Positions 41,334 through 50,384 of a stretch of 56,857 nucleotides of DNA are shown here, piece after piece. The stretch comes from Marinilabilia sp. GTDB taxonomy: Bacteria > Bacteroidota > Bacteroidia > Bacteroidales > Marinilabiliaceae. Every line of letters begins with the position of its first letter. Within the stretch, counting starts at the first letter, position 1. A program made the position numbers and the translations under genes. The notes under the pieces are model-generated. The model was not told the origin of the DNA. It did not search any database and was given only the letters and a program-made list of their open reading frames with translations. The DNA lies in assembly GCF_016278715.1 (NCBI RefSeq), contig NZ_JADQBH010000088.1, positions 1-56,857 on the forward strand. The letters are read 5' to 3'.

Positions 41334-42515
41334 ATGAATAAAAAATGGACTTATATCGTTGGTTTGCTTTTACTAACACCATTTGGAGTTAGTGCACAAC
41401 AAGCCAATGTAAATCTGGACTACAACCCCCAGGAAGATACCGAAGGTCTCACTCCCTTTAGTGCCCAGGTTAACTCCCCGGAAGTGCATGATGACCAAAC
41501 CGTAACATTTCGAATAAAAGCACCCGACGCTAAAAAAGTCGAATTACCTGCAGGTGCCATACATACAGCTCTTGACAAAGGTCGTGAACCAATTCCTTTC
41601 ACCAAAGGAGAAGATGGAATCTGGACATTGACCATTGGCCCCTTAAAGCCTGATATGTATGCCTATCATCTGCTGGTTGACGGGGTACAAATTGCCGACC
41701 CCAGTAACACTTATGCTGCCTTTACAGCCATGCCGCCGTACAGCCAGTTGGTAGTGCATGGCGAAGGCCCCGCATATTATGATGCCCAAAATGTTCCTCA
41801 CGGAAATGTTACACGCCATGTTTATCATTCGGAGGTAACCAAAGGCGAACGGGAACTTTACGTTTACACCCCTCCCGGTTATACTCCTGACAAACAATAT
41901 CCTGTTCTGTACCTGATAGGTGGAAGTGGCGAACTACCTTCAAACTGGGTGTACGATGGCCGGGTAAATTTCATCATGGACAATCTGCTTGCCGAGGGGA
42001 AGGCTCAACCAATGCTAATTGCCATCCCAAACAATCAGGTGATTCATCGAAATCACCCTCAGCATGCAGAACTAACTTTTGATATTTTCGAAAAGGAACT
42101 CCGGAATCATGTTATTCCATTGATTGACCAGAGTTACAGCACTATCCGGGAACCGGAAGGAAGAGCGATATCCGGATTATCAATGGGCGGTCGTCACAGT
42201 ATGTTTATTGGGTTCCGTTCACTCGACGTCTTTGCTAATTTTGGCATTCTTAGCGCCGGAGACACCGATGCTGAAACATCGCTAAAACAGTTTTTAAACG
42301 ATCCTGATGTCAACAACAAAGTTGATTATCTTTTTGTGGGACAAGGGACAAAAGAAGCACAAAGCTTTTTTAATCATCGCTGTCAGGCACTTCACGATGC
42401 TTTAAAAAATCATGAAATCGAACACGATTATTATATTGGCGGAAACGGCGGACATGACTGGTCTACCTGGCGTCATCTTTTATACTACCGGTTTTTACCA
42501 AACCTCTGGAAATAA
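41334..42515 (+). CDS. Divergent CE1-family esterase with E-set domain
   Basis: 393 residues: signal peptide (ending GVSAQ), an E-set domain (about 40-155, VTFRIKAPDAKKVELPAG, KPDMYAYHLLVDG) and an esterase-D/CE1 domain with nucleophile Ser283 in SGLSMGGRH and His in GGHDWSTWR. It differs from the other CE1 proteins here at the oxyanion-side motif: they have LQHG or LLHG, this one has LIGGSGELPSNW, with Gly in place of His. The E-set lacks the PVADP/SVPDPG form but keeps QIADPSN. It may prefer a different ester. Last of the CE1 run; a 243-bp gap with short repeats separates it from the carboxylesterase. Confidence 0.88.
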   Translation: MNKKWTYIVGLLLLTPFGVSAQQANVNLDYNPQEDTEGLTPFSAQVNSPEVHDDQTVTFRIKAPDAKKVELPAGAIHTALDKGREPIPFTKGEDGIWTLTIGPLKPDMYAYHLLVDGVQIADPSNTYAAFTAMPPYSQLVVHGEGPAYYDAQNVPHGNVTRHVYHSEVTKGERELYVYTPPGYTPDKQYPVLYLIGGSGELPSNWVYDGRVNFIMDNLLAEGKAQPMLIAIPNNQVIHRNHPQHAELTFDIFEKELRNHVIPLIDQSYSTIREPEGRAISGLSMGGRHSMFIGFRSLDVFANFGILSAGDTDAETSLKQFLNDPDVNNKVDYLFVGQGTKEAQSFFNHRCQALHDALKNHEIEHDYYIGGNGGHDWSTWRHLLYYRFLPNLWK

Positions 42516-42758
42516 TATTCAGTTGAGAAACGTCAAAAATGATTGGATGCAAAGGCTTTATTTCAATAAATATTTGGTGTACCCACGTAGCATATCGTTC
42601 TTATTGAACAGAACGGAGCCTGAAGGGCTCCAATATTTGTAGCTTTTTTTCATAAAAAAAATATCGACGCTGAAGGTGTCGTACATTTCCTGAGTTCAAG
42701 GAAGAAAAGATATTTATTAAAAATTTACGTATTCCATTAAAAATTAAAGCATATACCA
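42516..42758 (+). repeat. Intergenic repeat with two hairpins sharing a CTGAAGG loop
   Basis: GGAGCCTGAAGGGCTCC (42615-42631) and CGACGCTGAAGGTGTCG (42665-42681) are small hairpins with the same CTGAAGG centre, starting exactly 50 bp apart. The surrounding text ('gtacccacgtagcatatcg' type, then a T-run) is typical of short dispersed repeats in Bacteroidota as I know them. A reading frame over the first hairpin overlaps the CE1 stop and is not credible as a gene. The first hairpin followed by TTTTTTT at 42644-42650 might also act as a weak terminator. Confidence 0.45.
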
Positions 42759-44327
42759 ATGAAAAAAATAACGACTTCACTCATCGTAGTTCTGACATTT
42801 TTGATAACCTCATGTGCCAGCCGGCAACAGCCCGGTCAGGTACAGATCGAAGGCGGAACCATTCAGGGAACAGTCACCGAAGACCTGAGTATTTTTAAGG
42901 GTGTTCCTTTTGCAGCCCCCCCCGTGGGCGATTTGCGATGGAAAGCACCACAACCCGTTGAGGCCTGGGAAGGAGTGAAACAAACTACCGAATATGCTCC
43001 TGCCCCCATGCAGGCGGGCAATCCGCCATCAGGAAAAAGCGAAGATTGTCTCTACCTGAATGTTTGGACACCAGCCCAATCATCCGAAGAAAAGCTCCCC
43101 GTCATGGTTTGGATCTATGGCGGAGGATTTAGCTTTGGGTCTACGTCTGCCCCCGTTCATAACGGAGAACACCTGGCCCGCAAGGGAGTTGTAGTGGTGA
43201 GTGTTGCCTATCGTGTCGGACAGATCGGATTTCTTGCCCATCCTGAATTGAGCGCCGAAAGCCCCAACGGGGTTTCAGGAAATTATGGCTTGCTAGACCA
43301 GATAGCCGGACTTCAATGGGTTCAAAACAACATCGAAGCGTTTGGTGGCGACCCCAATAATGTGACCATTTTTGGTGAATCGGCGGGAGGCATTTCTGTG
43401 AGTATGCTTTGTGCATCTCCATTGACCGAAGGCTTAATCCACAAAGCCATATCGCAAAGCGGCGGTTCGTTTGGTCCTTCACGTTCGACCACTTATCCCG
43501 GTGAAAACATGAAAACCCTGGAACAAGCTGAAAAGGATGGTGTTGAATATCTTAAAAAATTTGAGGTTTCATCCATCGACGAACTGCGTGAAATTGAAGC
43601 TGAGAAACTTATTCCTCAAGGCTGGACAATGCCGGGAAGTTGGCCCGTTGTTGACGGATATGTCATTCCCGACGATCAGTATAAATTATATGAGGCCGGA
43701 AAATACAGAGATGTTCCGGTGCTGATTGGATACAACTCAGACGAAGGCTTAAGTTTTCCTGCCGGCCGTACCCCGGAAGAGTATATTCAGAATGTAAACG
43801 AACGTTTTGGCCCCTATGCCGACACTCTGCTTGAGGCTTATCCAGTGGGAGAAAACACAGTGCCCCGAAGTGCACGCAACCTGATGCGCGACGCTGCATT
43901 TGGCTGGCCTACCTGGACTTGGGCCCGTTTACAAACCGAAACCGGAGAATCACCTGTTTATCTCTATTATTTCGATCAACATCCCGAATATCCTGAAGAT
44001 TCCCCGCAGGCTGACCATGGAACTCCACATGGAGTGGATGTACCTTATGTTTTTATGCACATGGATTCATCCAATCCAAACACAACAGAAGCGGATGTAA
44101 AAATATCAGAAATCATGGGAACCTATTGGACCAATTTTGCAAAAAATGGAAACCCGAACGGTGAAGATGTCCCGCAATGGCCGGTTTTCAGCAATGATGA
44201 CCCTCAATTAATGATTCTGAAAACAGAGCCTGAAGTGGCACCAGTACCTGATGAAGAATCACTAAAGGCAATGGATGCTTATTTTGAGTGGAGACGCACA
44301 CCGGAAGGACAAGAATGGGCTAAATAA
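42759..44327 (+). CDS. Type-B carboxylesterase, lipoprotein
   Basis: 522 residues. The lipoprotein signal ends at LITSC (Cys19). The rest is one carboxylesterase family domain: GVPFAAPPVGDLRWKAPQP and SEDCLYLNVWTP at the start, the oxyanion motif WIYGGGFSFGS, the nucleophile elbow FGESAGGISVSML with Ser208, the acidic residue region NSDEGLSFP, and His in DHGTPHGVDVPYVF. All catalytic parts appear intact. The family hydrolyses many carboxyl esters; in this locus it may cut an ester on xylan or remove aromatic acyl groups from oligosaccharides, which is inference. It is 26 bp before a GH43 gene and so probably co-transcribed with it. Confidence 0.92.
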   Translation: MKKITTSLIVVLTFLITSCASRQQPGQVQIEGGTIQGTVTEDLSIFKGVPFAAPPVGDLRWKAPQPVEAWEGVKQTTEYAPAPMQAGNPPSGKSEDCLYLNVWTPAQSSEEKLPVMVWIYGGGFSFGSTSAPVHNGEHLARKGVVVVSVAYRVGQIGFLAHPELSAESPNGVSGNYGLLDQIAGLQWVQNNIEAFGGDPNNVTIFGESAGGISVSMLCASPLTEGLIHKAISQSGGSFGPSRSTTYPGENMKTLEQAEKDGVEYLKKFEVSSIDELREIEAEKLIPQGWTMPGSWPVVDGYVIPDDQYKLYEAGKYRDVPVLIGYNSDEGLSFPAGRTPEEYIQNVNERFGPYADTLLEAYPVGENTVPRSARNLMRDAAFGWPTWTWARLQTETGESPVYLYYFDQHPEYPEDSPQADHGTPHGVDVPYVFMHMDSSNPNTTEADVKISEIMGTYWTNFAKNGNPNGEDVPQWPVFSNDDPQLMILKTEPEVAPVPDEESLKAMDAYFEWRRTPEGQEWAK

Positions 44328-44353
44328 AACAGCAAACAATTAAAAAAACAATC

Positions 44354-46462
44354 ATGAGCAAATTAAACTTTTCACAAAAAGCATACTTCTTTTTATGGCT
44401 GCTTCTCGCCACTTCATTGTTTTCGTGTTCAGAAAAAAAAGAGAGTAGCAACCAGAATCATTATATTTCATTGAATTCACAATATGTCCACCATGCCGCA
44501 GGCAACCCGTATCTTCCACTATGGGAACATTTACCTGACGGAGAACCCCGGGTTTTTGAGGATCCGGATAATCCCGGGAAATACCGGGCTTACATTATAG
44601 GGTCTCACGATGTTCGCTATGAAAGTTATTGTGGCCCTGATATCAGAATGTGGTCTGCTCCAGTGGAAGATTTGTCAACATGGCGCGATGAAGGACCAAT
44701 TTTTACTTATGAAATAGATGGGCAATGGGATGTGATGTATGCACCAGACCTTGTAGAGGTAAAAAGGAAAGACGGTTCAAAAGAGTACTATTTGTATCCC
44801 CATAGCAGAGGACCGAATCGTGAAGCCATGGTAGCCAAAGGCTCACGACCTGATGGCCCTTTCACCCCCATAAACCTAACGGAAGATGGAACCCGCACAG
44901 TGCCAGGAAGTATTCTTGGCTTCGACCCTGCCGTTTATATTGAATATGTGACCGACCCGAATGACCCAGATTACGAAATTGGTTTCAGAGCTTACGGTTA
45001 TTGGGGATTTCAACGATCAATGGCTGCACAGTTGGATCAGGAAACCATGTATTCGGTACGTCCCGGAACAGATGTGATTGATTATTTTCTGCCTGCCAGT
45101 TCCAGATACGGAGAAATCAGAGATCCTGAAGGAACAGAATATCCCTGTATTTATGAAGGCGAAGATTTGGGTAGGTTCAATTTCTTTGAAGCCTCATCAA
45201 TCCGCAAAGTTGGGAATAAATACATTACCGTTTACAGCGGTTATTCAGGCCCCGAATACGGAGTAGGAAGTTCAAACTCCACATTGCGCTATGCTGTTGG
45301 CGACTCTCCCCTTGGCCCCTGGAAAAGTGGCGGAGTTCTGGTGGACTCTCGTGGAATAGTTCCAAATCAGGATGGATCTGCGTTGCAAACAACCAACGGT
45401 GGTCACAACACCCATGGCAGCATAGAGTTGATCAACGGACAATGGTATGCATTTTACCACAGACCTCCCCGCAATTTTGGCTTTGCCCGTCAGGCGGTGG
45501 TTGCACCGGTCACTATCGAGTGGGACGAAAAGCCGGTTGCTGAAGGCGGAAGCGCCACTATCAGGGCCTATGACCCTTATGCAAAAGACCAAACATGGAC
45601 AGCAAAAGACAAACAAGGAAACGAATATACAGGAGCAGAAGTAACTTCCGAAGGTTTCCACATTTATGGTCTCGACCCTTACCAGTATTATTCTGCCGGT
45701 TATGCATGTTATCTTTCCGATGTAGGAATGCAGCAGGATTCATGGGATATATGGGATAACCACATGCCTGTTACCAATGTGAAGAATGGCAACATTATAG
45801 GATATAAGTATTTTGGTTTCGGCGGACTTGATGAAGACAAAAAAGGCCTGAAAGCTTTCGAAGGAACAAAAGAAGGAAACGAAACAGCATTCAATCTTTT
45901 TCTTACCCCCAAAACCAACAAATCTTTCAAAGTTAATGTATGGTTAGATGGCCCGTGGGACAATGAAACCTGGAACGGAACAAAAATCGGTGAGATTATT
46001 GTTCCCGAAAATTCGACACAGGAAATTGCAAAATTCACTGTTGATGTGTCAACGTTCGTTGACCAGTTGGACAAAAAGCACGCGATTTTCCTTGTAGCAG
46101 AAAGTGATGAACAGGGTGGGCTTTTCGATTTAGCCGGACTTGGTTTTAGCTCAAAAAACAAACAAATTGAACGGCCAATAGTACCAAAAGTAAACATTCA
46201 GGTTAATGGTGAATCCATCGAAGTGCCCGAAACGCCCGTAAGATCTACAAATGAAAACGGGATTGTTGGCTACGACCAGTACGAAACAATTGTGACGTTG
46301 CCCTCAAACACAACCGAGGTTCCTGTAGTGGCCGCCACCGCAGATAACGATGCGGTCAAAATAGAAATCCAACAGTCACAATCCACTTCCGGTAGAGCCA
46401 TCGTAAATTGTGATTACAATGGTGTGGTAAAAACATATAATATCGTATTTACAGCTAAATAG
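44354..46462 (+). CDS. GH43-like lipoprotein with C-terminal beta-sandwich modules
   Basis: 702 residues. Lipoprotein signal to Cys25 (SLFSC). The first 390 residues form a five-bladed beta-propeller of the GH43 type: EPRVFEDPDNPGKYRAYI near the start, VMYAPDLVEV and the FNFFEASSIRKVGNKY motif with the putative general acid Glu279, then NTHGSIELINGQWYAFYH. Next is a beta-sandwich resembling CBM6 (about 400-605) and a C-terminal module of about 90 residues (from about 613) that is similar to one in the GH3 of this locus. GH43 includes arabinofuranosidases and beta-xylosidases; the subfamily is not one I can name, so the substrate is unknown. It follows the carboxylesterase by 26 bp; a 418-bp gap with hairpins follows. 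Confidence 0.82.
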   Translation: MSKLNFSQKAYFFLWLLLATSLFSCSEKKESSNQNHYISLNSQYVHHAAGNPYLPLWEHLPDGEPRVFEDPDNPGKYRAYIIGSHDVRYESYCGPDIRMWSAPVEDLSTWRDEGPIFTYEIDGQWDVMYAPDLVEVKRKDGSKEYYLYPHSRGPNREAMVAKGSRPDGPFTPINLTEDGTRTVPGSILGFDPAVYIEYVTDPNDPDYEIGFRAYGYWGFQRSMAAQLDQETMYSVRPGTDVIDYFLPASSRYGEIRDPEGTEYPCIYEGEDLGRFNFFEASSIRKVGNKYITVYSGYSGPEYGVGSSNSTLRYAVGDSPLGPWKSGGVLVDSRGIVPNQDGSALQTTNGGHNTHGSIELINGQWYAFYHRPPRNFGFARQAVVAPVTIEWDEKPVAEGGSATIRAYDPYAKDQTWTAKDKQGNEYTGAEVTSEGFHIYGLDPYQYYSAGYACYLSDVGMQQDSWDIWDNHMPVTNVKNGNIIGYKYFGFGGLDEDKKGLKAFEGTKEGNETAFNLFLTPKTNKSFKVNVWLDGPWDNETWNGTKIGEIIVPENSTQEIAKFTVDVSTFVDQLDKKHAIFLVAESDEQGGLFDLAGLGFSSKNKQIERPIVPKVNIQVNGESIEVPETPVRSTNENGIVGYDQYETIVTLPSNTTEVPVVAATADNDAVKIEIQQSQSTSGRAIVNCDYNGVVKTYNIVFTAK

Positions 46463-46491
46463 TGGCTGTTCAAAAAGTACATTTTGCTACA

Positions 46492-46532
46492 TTTCGGGCA
46501 AGCGCAATGCGTCACGTTGGGTTTGCCCGAAA
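46492..46532 (+). terminator. Hairpin after GH43
   Basis: TTTCGGGCAA at 46492-46501 pairs perfectly with TTGCCCGAAA at 46523-46532 across a 21-nt loop. It begins 30 bp after the GH43 stop. No T-run follows, so it could be an mRNA-stabilising 3' end or part of a repeat and not a true terminator. Confidence 0.4.
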
Positions 46533-46652
46533 ACTATTCAGTTGCTAGGTAAACTCAGTGTCTTCGGGCTTCGCACGCCTGACTTCCAACACTGAAATTA
46601 AAGACACAGCACTTGAAAAATATGCTCCTGAATTAATAGCCAATAGTTCGTT

Positions 46653-46697
46653 AAAAAAAGCCTAAACGCAAAGACGCAATGGCGCAAAGTTTTTATT
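46653..46697 (+). repeat. Short dispersed repeat, copy 1
   Basis: Contains AAACGCAAAGACGCAATGG followed by CGCAAAGTTTTTATT. An inverted second copy lies at 55978-56021 with only a few differences. This type of sequence is widespread between genes in Bacteroidota (general knowledge). No coding role is seen. Confidence 0.7.
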
Positions 46698-46880
46698 GTC
46701 AGAGAGTTGTGATAAATATCGCACATTGTGCAAATTACTCACTAACAGGCTTTTAAAAAAGTTTAACGGAGTATTGAATAGCCAGACCCTGAGAAATTGA
46801 CTTCTATTCTTTTTCGAATTAAAAGCAAAAACCCTATATTTTCGTATTTTAACAGCTGGAACAATTAAACAAATTATATT

Positions 46881-49442
46881 ATGAAGTTAATTCAGACATT
46901 CCTAATCCTGACTCTGTTTTGTATTCATGGGGTTCTTGCAAATGCCACAGAAAATACAAGATTTATATCAGAAAGTAAAAGTGAAGACTCTTTCGTCATT
47001 GCCGAAAAAGGGGAAGCAGCACAAATGCTGATTGATTCAAAAGACGATCCCGGGGTCATCAGAGCCTTTAACGACCTGCAGGATGATATCCTTAAGGTCA
47101 CTGATATCAAACCTGTAATGAATACCGGAAAAGTTTCCGGAGCAAAGAATGTCATTATCGCCGGAACCCTCGGCCAAAGTAAACTGATTGATAAACTTGT
47201 TTCTAAAAACATCATTAATGCCGATGACCTGAAGGGAAAATGGGAAAAATTCATCATCAAAACAGTGAAAAATCCAATGCCCGGCATTGAAAGTGCACTT
47301 GTGATTGCCGGAAGTGACAAGCGGGGAACCATATACGGTATTTACGACCTCTCTGAACAAATAGGAGTTTCTCCATGGTACTGGTGGGCCGATGTTCCGG
47401 TAAAAAAGAAAGAGAACATCTTTGTTAAAGCAGGTACATATACGGATGGCGAACCAGCCGTACAATACCGGGGAATATTTTTAAATGATGAGGCACCAAG
47501 TCTTACGGGCTGGGTAAATCAAAGATATGGAACCAACTATGGCGGGCATAAATTCTACACCCGTGTATTCGAACTAATCCTCCGCCTGAAAGGAAATTAT
47601 CTATGGCCTGCCATGTGGGACTGGGCATTCTATGCCGATGACCCTATGAACAGCAAGATAGCCGATGAAATGGGTATAGTAATCGGAACATCCCACCATG
47701 AGCCAATGGCCCGAAATCATCAGGAATGGGCCCGCAACCGTGATGAATATGGTGCCTGGAATTACTCCACCAATCAGGAAGTGATTGACGAATTCTTCCG
47801 CGAAGGAATTGAACGTGTAAAAAACACCGAAGACCTGATTACCATTGGAATGCGTGGCGACGGAGACGAAGCCATGTCGGAAGAGACCAACGTAGAACTA
47901 CTTGAAAGAGTTGTGAAAAATCAGCGTGCAATAATCGAGGAAGTAACCGGCCGTCCTGCAGAAGAAACACCTCAGGTGTGGGCCCTGTACAAGGAGGTGC
48001 TCGATTATTACGACCAGGGAATGCGTGTTCCTGATGATGTCATTATTCTTCTGGCTGACGATAACTGGGGAAATGTCAGACGTTTACCCAACGAAGAGGA
48101 GTTGAAGCACCCAGGTGGATGGGGGATGTACTACCATGTGGATTATGTGGGTGCCCCAAGAAACTCCAAATGGCTCAATGTCACCCCTATTCAGCACATG
48201 TGGGAACAGTTACAACTGACCTACGATTATGGTGTGGACAAACTCTGGGTGGTTAACGTGGGTGACCTGAAGCCTATGGAATATCCCATCTCCTTGTTTA
48301 TGGATATGGCCTGGGAACCTACCCGCTATACAGCAGACAATCTAATGGAGCATCCAAGGGCATTCAGTGCACAACAATTTGGAGAGGACCAGGCCGACGA
48401 AGCTGCACGAATACTCAATCTTTACAGCAAATACAACGGACGCGTAACCCCTGAGATGCTTGATCGCAACACTTACAACCTCGAAACCGGAGAGTGGAAA
48501 AAGGTTTCTGATGAATACATCAAACTGGAGGCAGAAGCCCTGCGTCAGTATTTAAGCCTGGAACCGGAATACAGGGATGCCTACAAACAACTCATTCTTT
48601 ACCCCGTCCAAGCCATGGCCAATCTGTACGAAATGTATTACGCACAAGCCATGAATCATAAGCTTTATGCCGAAAACAATCCACGTGCCAACTTCTGGGC
48701 CGACAAAGTGGAAAAGGCTTTCGAAAGAGACAAAGCGCTTAGTTACGACTATAACAATGTAATGTCCGATGGCAAATGGAAGAACATGATGTCGCAGAAA
48801 AAAATCGGTTACACCTCCTGGAACGATAATTTCCCGGCCGACCAGCTTCCGGAAATACATCGAATTGAAAACCCGGAAGAGGCGGTTGGCAATTATATTT
48901 TCACCTCTAAAAATGACTTTATCTCCATTGAAGCACCACATTATTATGAATTGAAGGACGCGGAAAAGGCCGAATGGACTGTGATTCCTCATGTGGGACG
49001 TACATTGGGTGGCATTGCGGTTATGCCATATTCCGAGCCGGTGGATGGTTCATCCGTATCCTACAAAATGGAATTACCCGAGGATGTCAGTTCGGTAACG
49101 GTGCATGTGGTGGTTAAATCAACCCTGGCATTTAAGAGACTTGAAGGTCACAGATACAAGGTTGGCTTTGAAGGGGCTGATGAAAAGGTCGTCAATTTCA
49201 ACTCAGACCTGAACGAGAAACCCGAAAATATCTATACCGTTTTTTACCCCACCGTGGCCCGACGGGTGGTGGAGAAAAAGGTTGATCTGCAGGTTCCCGA
49301 AACATCGGATGGCAGGCAGACTCTCACAATCACACCAATGGACCCGGGAATTGTATTCGAAAAAATCGTGATTGATTTTGGTGGATATGAAGATTCCTAT
49401 CTATTTGGTGAAGAATCGCCTAATAAAAGAGTAGTAAATTAA
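46881..49442 (+). CDS. GH115 xylan alpha-1,2-glucuronidase
   Basis: 853 residues, in the normal range for GH115. A signal peptide (ending GVLAN) is followed by the N-terminal domain and a (beta/alpha)8 catalytic core. Diagnostic segments: YGIYDLSEQIGVSPWYWWADVP, YRGIFLNDEAPSLTGW, RLKGNYLWPAMWDWAF, GTSHHEPM, IGMRGDGDEAM, LADDNWGNVRRLP and GMYYHVDYVGAPRNSKW. A helical domain and a C-terminal beta-sandwich complete it. The enzyme removes (4-O-methyl-)glucuronic acid from internal as well as terminal xylose units of glucuronoxylan. Its presence argues that the target xylan carries uronic acid as well as arabinose and ester groups. It is followed after 82 bp by CE6 and may start a sub-operon with CE6 and DUF3237. 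Confidence 0.95.
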   Translation: MKLIQTFLILTLFCIHGVLANATENTRFISESKSEDSFVIAEKGEAAQMLIDSKDDPGVIRAFNDLQDDILKVTDIKPVMNTGKVSGAKNVIIAGTLGQSKLIDKLVSKNIINADDLKGKWEKFIIKTVKNPMPGIESALVIAGSDKRGTIYGIYDLSEQIGVSPWYWWADVPVKKKENIFVKAGTYTDGEPAVQYRGIFLNDEAPSLTGWVNQRYGTNYGGHKFYTRVFELILRLKGNYLWPAMWDWAFYADDPMNSKIADEMGIVIGTSHHEPMARNHQEWARNRDEYGAWNYSTNQEVIDEFFREGIERVKNTEDLITIGMRGDGDEAMSEETNVELLERVVKNQRAIIEEVTGRPAEETPQVWALYKEVLDYYDQGMRVPDDVIILLADDNWGNVRRLPNEEELKHPGGWGMYYHVDYVGAPRNSKWLNVTPIQHMWEQLQLTYDYGVDKLWVVNVGDLKPMEYPISLFMDMAWEPTRYTADNLMEHPRAFSAQQFGEDQADEAARILNLYSKYNGRVTPEMLDRNTYNLETGEWKKVSDEYIKLEAEALRQYLSLEPEYRDAYKQLILYPVQAMANLYEMYYAQAMNHKLYAENNPRANFWADKVEKAFERDKALSYDYNNVMSDGKWKNMMSQKKIGYTSWNDNFPADQLPEIHRIENPEEAVGNYIFTSKNDFISIEAPHYYELKDAEKAEWTVIPHVGRTLGGIAVMPYSEPVDGSSVSYKMELPEDVSSVTVHVVVKSTLAFKRLEGHRYKVGFEGADEKVVNFNSDLNEKPENIYTVFYPTVARRVVEKKVDLQVPETSDGRQTLTITPMDPGIVFEKIVIDFGGYEDSYLFGEESPNKRVVN

Positions 49443-49524
49443 AAACCAATGAGTGTCGTATCCTTTACAGATTGTGGAATAACCATTGATGTAAAAGATA
49501 CGACATTTCTTAACTTTCAACAAA

Positions 49525-50379
49525 ATGAAGCTCAAATCATTATTATTATTCATGACATTGGTTGCATTACTTTCGTCATGCACTCAAAAACAACCCGATA
49601 AATCTGATTTCCAGGTATATCTTTGCTTTGGCCAATCAAACATGGCTGGTGCTGCTAAAGCAGAAGCACAAGACTCCGTTGTAGATCCACGATTCAAAGT
49701 AATGAGCGCGATGGATTGTCCTGCCCTGAACAGAGAAAAAGGTAAATGGTACACAGCTACTCCTCCCCTGGCCGATTGTAATGCCGGCCTCTCTCCTGCC
49801 GACTATTTTGGAAGAACCATGGTGGATAATCTCCCAAAAGAGATCACCGTCGGAGTCATTAACGTGGCCGTTGGAGGATGCAAAATTGAATTGTTCAACA
49901 AAGACAATTATCAGGCCTATGTGGATTCAGCCCCTGGCTGGATGCAGGGATGGATCGCCAATTATGGCGGTAACCCTTATGGACGCCTGGTCGAAATGGC
50001 CAAACTGGCACAAAAAGACGGGGTTATCAAAGGCATTCTTTTGCACCAGGGAGAATCCAATCCCAATGATACCCTTTGGACCAGGAAAGTAAAAGCTATT
50101 TATGACAACCTCATGACCGACTTAAATTTAAATCCGAAGGAAGTACCGTTGCTTGCGGGTGAAACTTTAAGTGCTGAATATGAAGGCAAATGTGCCGCCT
50201 TTAACCAATTCATCAACCAACTACCCGAAACTATCCCCAATTCTTTTGTCATCTCATCGGAAGGATGTCCCGGCCAGCCCGACGGACTGCATTTCACCGC
50301 TGAGGGATACCGCATACTGGGAAAACGGTATGGAGAAAAAATGTTGTCCGCTCTAGGAAATGAAACAACAGGTAAATAA
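49525..50379 (+). CDS. CE6-type acetyl-xylan esterase, lipoprotein (SGNH fold)
   Basis: 284 residues. Lipoprotein signal to Cys19 (LLSSC). One SGNH-hydrolase domain of the CE6 (DUF303, sialate-O-acetylesterase-like) type: FGQSNMAG with nucleophile Ser38, the GVINVAVGGCKIE segment, LLHQGESNPND, and the C-terminal pair Asp253 and His256 in DGLHFTAEGYR. Reaction expected: removal of O-acetyl groups from xylan or its oligosaccharides. It works on a different fold from the CE1 enzymes upstream and may therefore differ in position specificity. It is 5 bp from the DUF3237 gene, so the two are almost certainly co-transcribed. Confidence 0.93.
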   Translation: MKLKSLLLFMTLVALLSSCTQKQPDKSDFQVYLCFGQSNMAGAAKAEAQDSVVDPRFKVMSAMDCPALNREKGKWYTATPPLADCNAGLSPADYFGRTMVDNLPKEITVGVINVAVGGCKIELFNKDNYQAYVDSAPGWMQGWIANYGGNPYGRLVEMAKLAQKDGVIKGILLHQGESNPNDTLWTRKVKAIYDNLMTDLNLNPKEVPLLAGETLSAEYEGKCAAFNQFINQLPETIPNSFVISSEGCPGQPDGLHFTAEGYRILGKRYGEKMLSALGNETTGK

Positions 50380-50384
50380 ACAAA

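Larger units (their letters stand above)
46463..46880. other. Intergenic region with hairpins and a dispersed repeat
   Basis: About 420 bp, no gene. A perfect 10-bp hairpin TTTCGGGCAA/TTGCCCGAAA occupies 46492-46532, followed by a CAGTGT/ACACTG inverted repeat. A copy of a short dispersed repeat lies at 46653-46697. The region before GH115 is AT-rich and may hold its promoter; no operator of the 21-bp type was found. Confidence 0.45.

Noticed and set aside
42412-42642. 76-codon frame overlapping the end of the last CE1 gene
   Set aside because: Overlaps a firm gene in another frame and ends inside an intergenic hairpin repeat.
45709-46197. 162-codon frame antisense to the GH43-like gene
   Set aside because: Shadow of a firm coding region, no motif.
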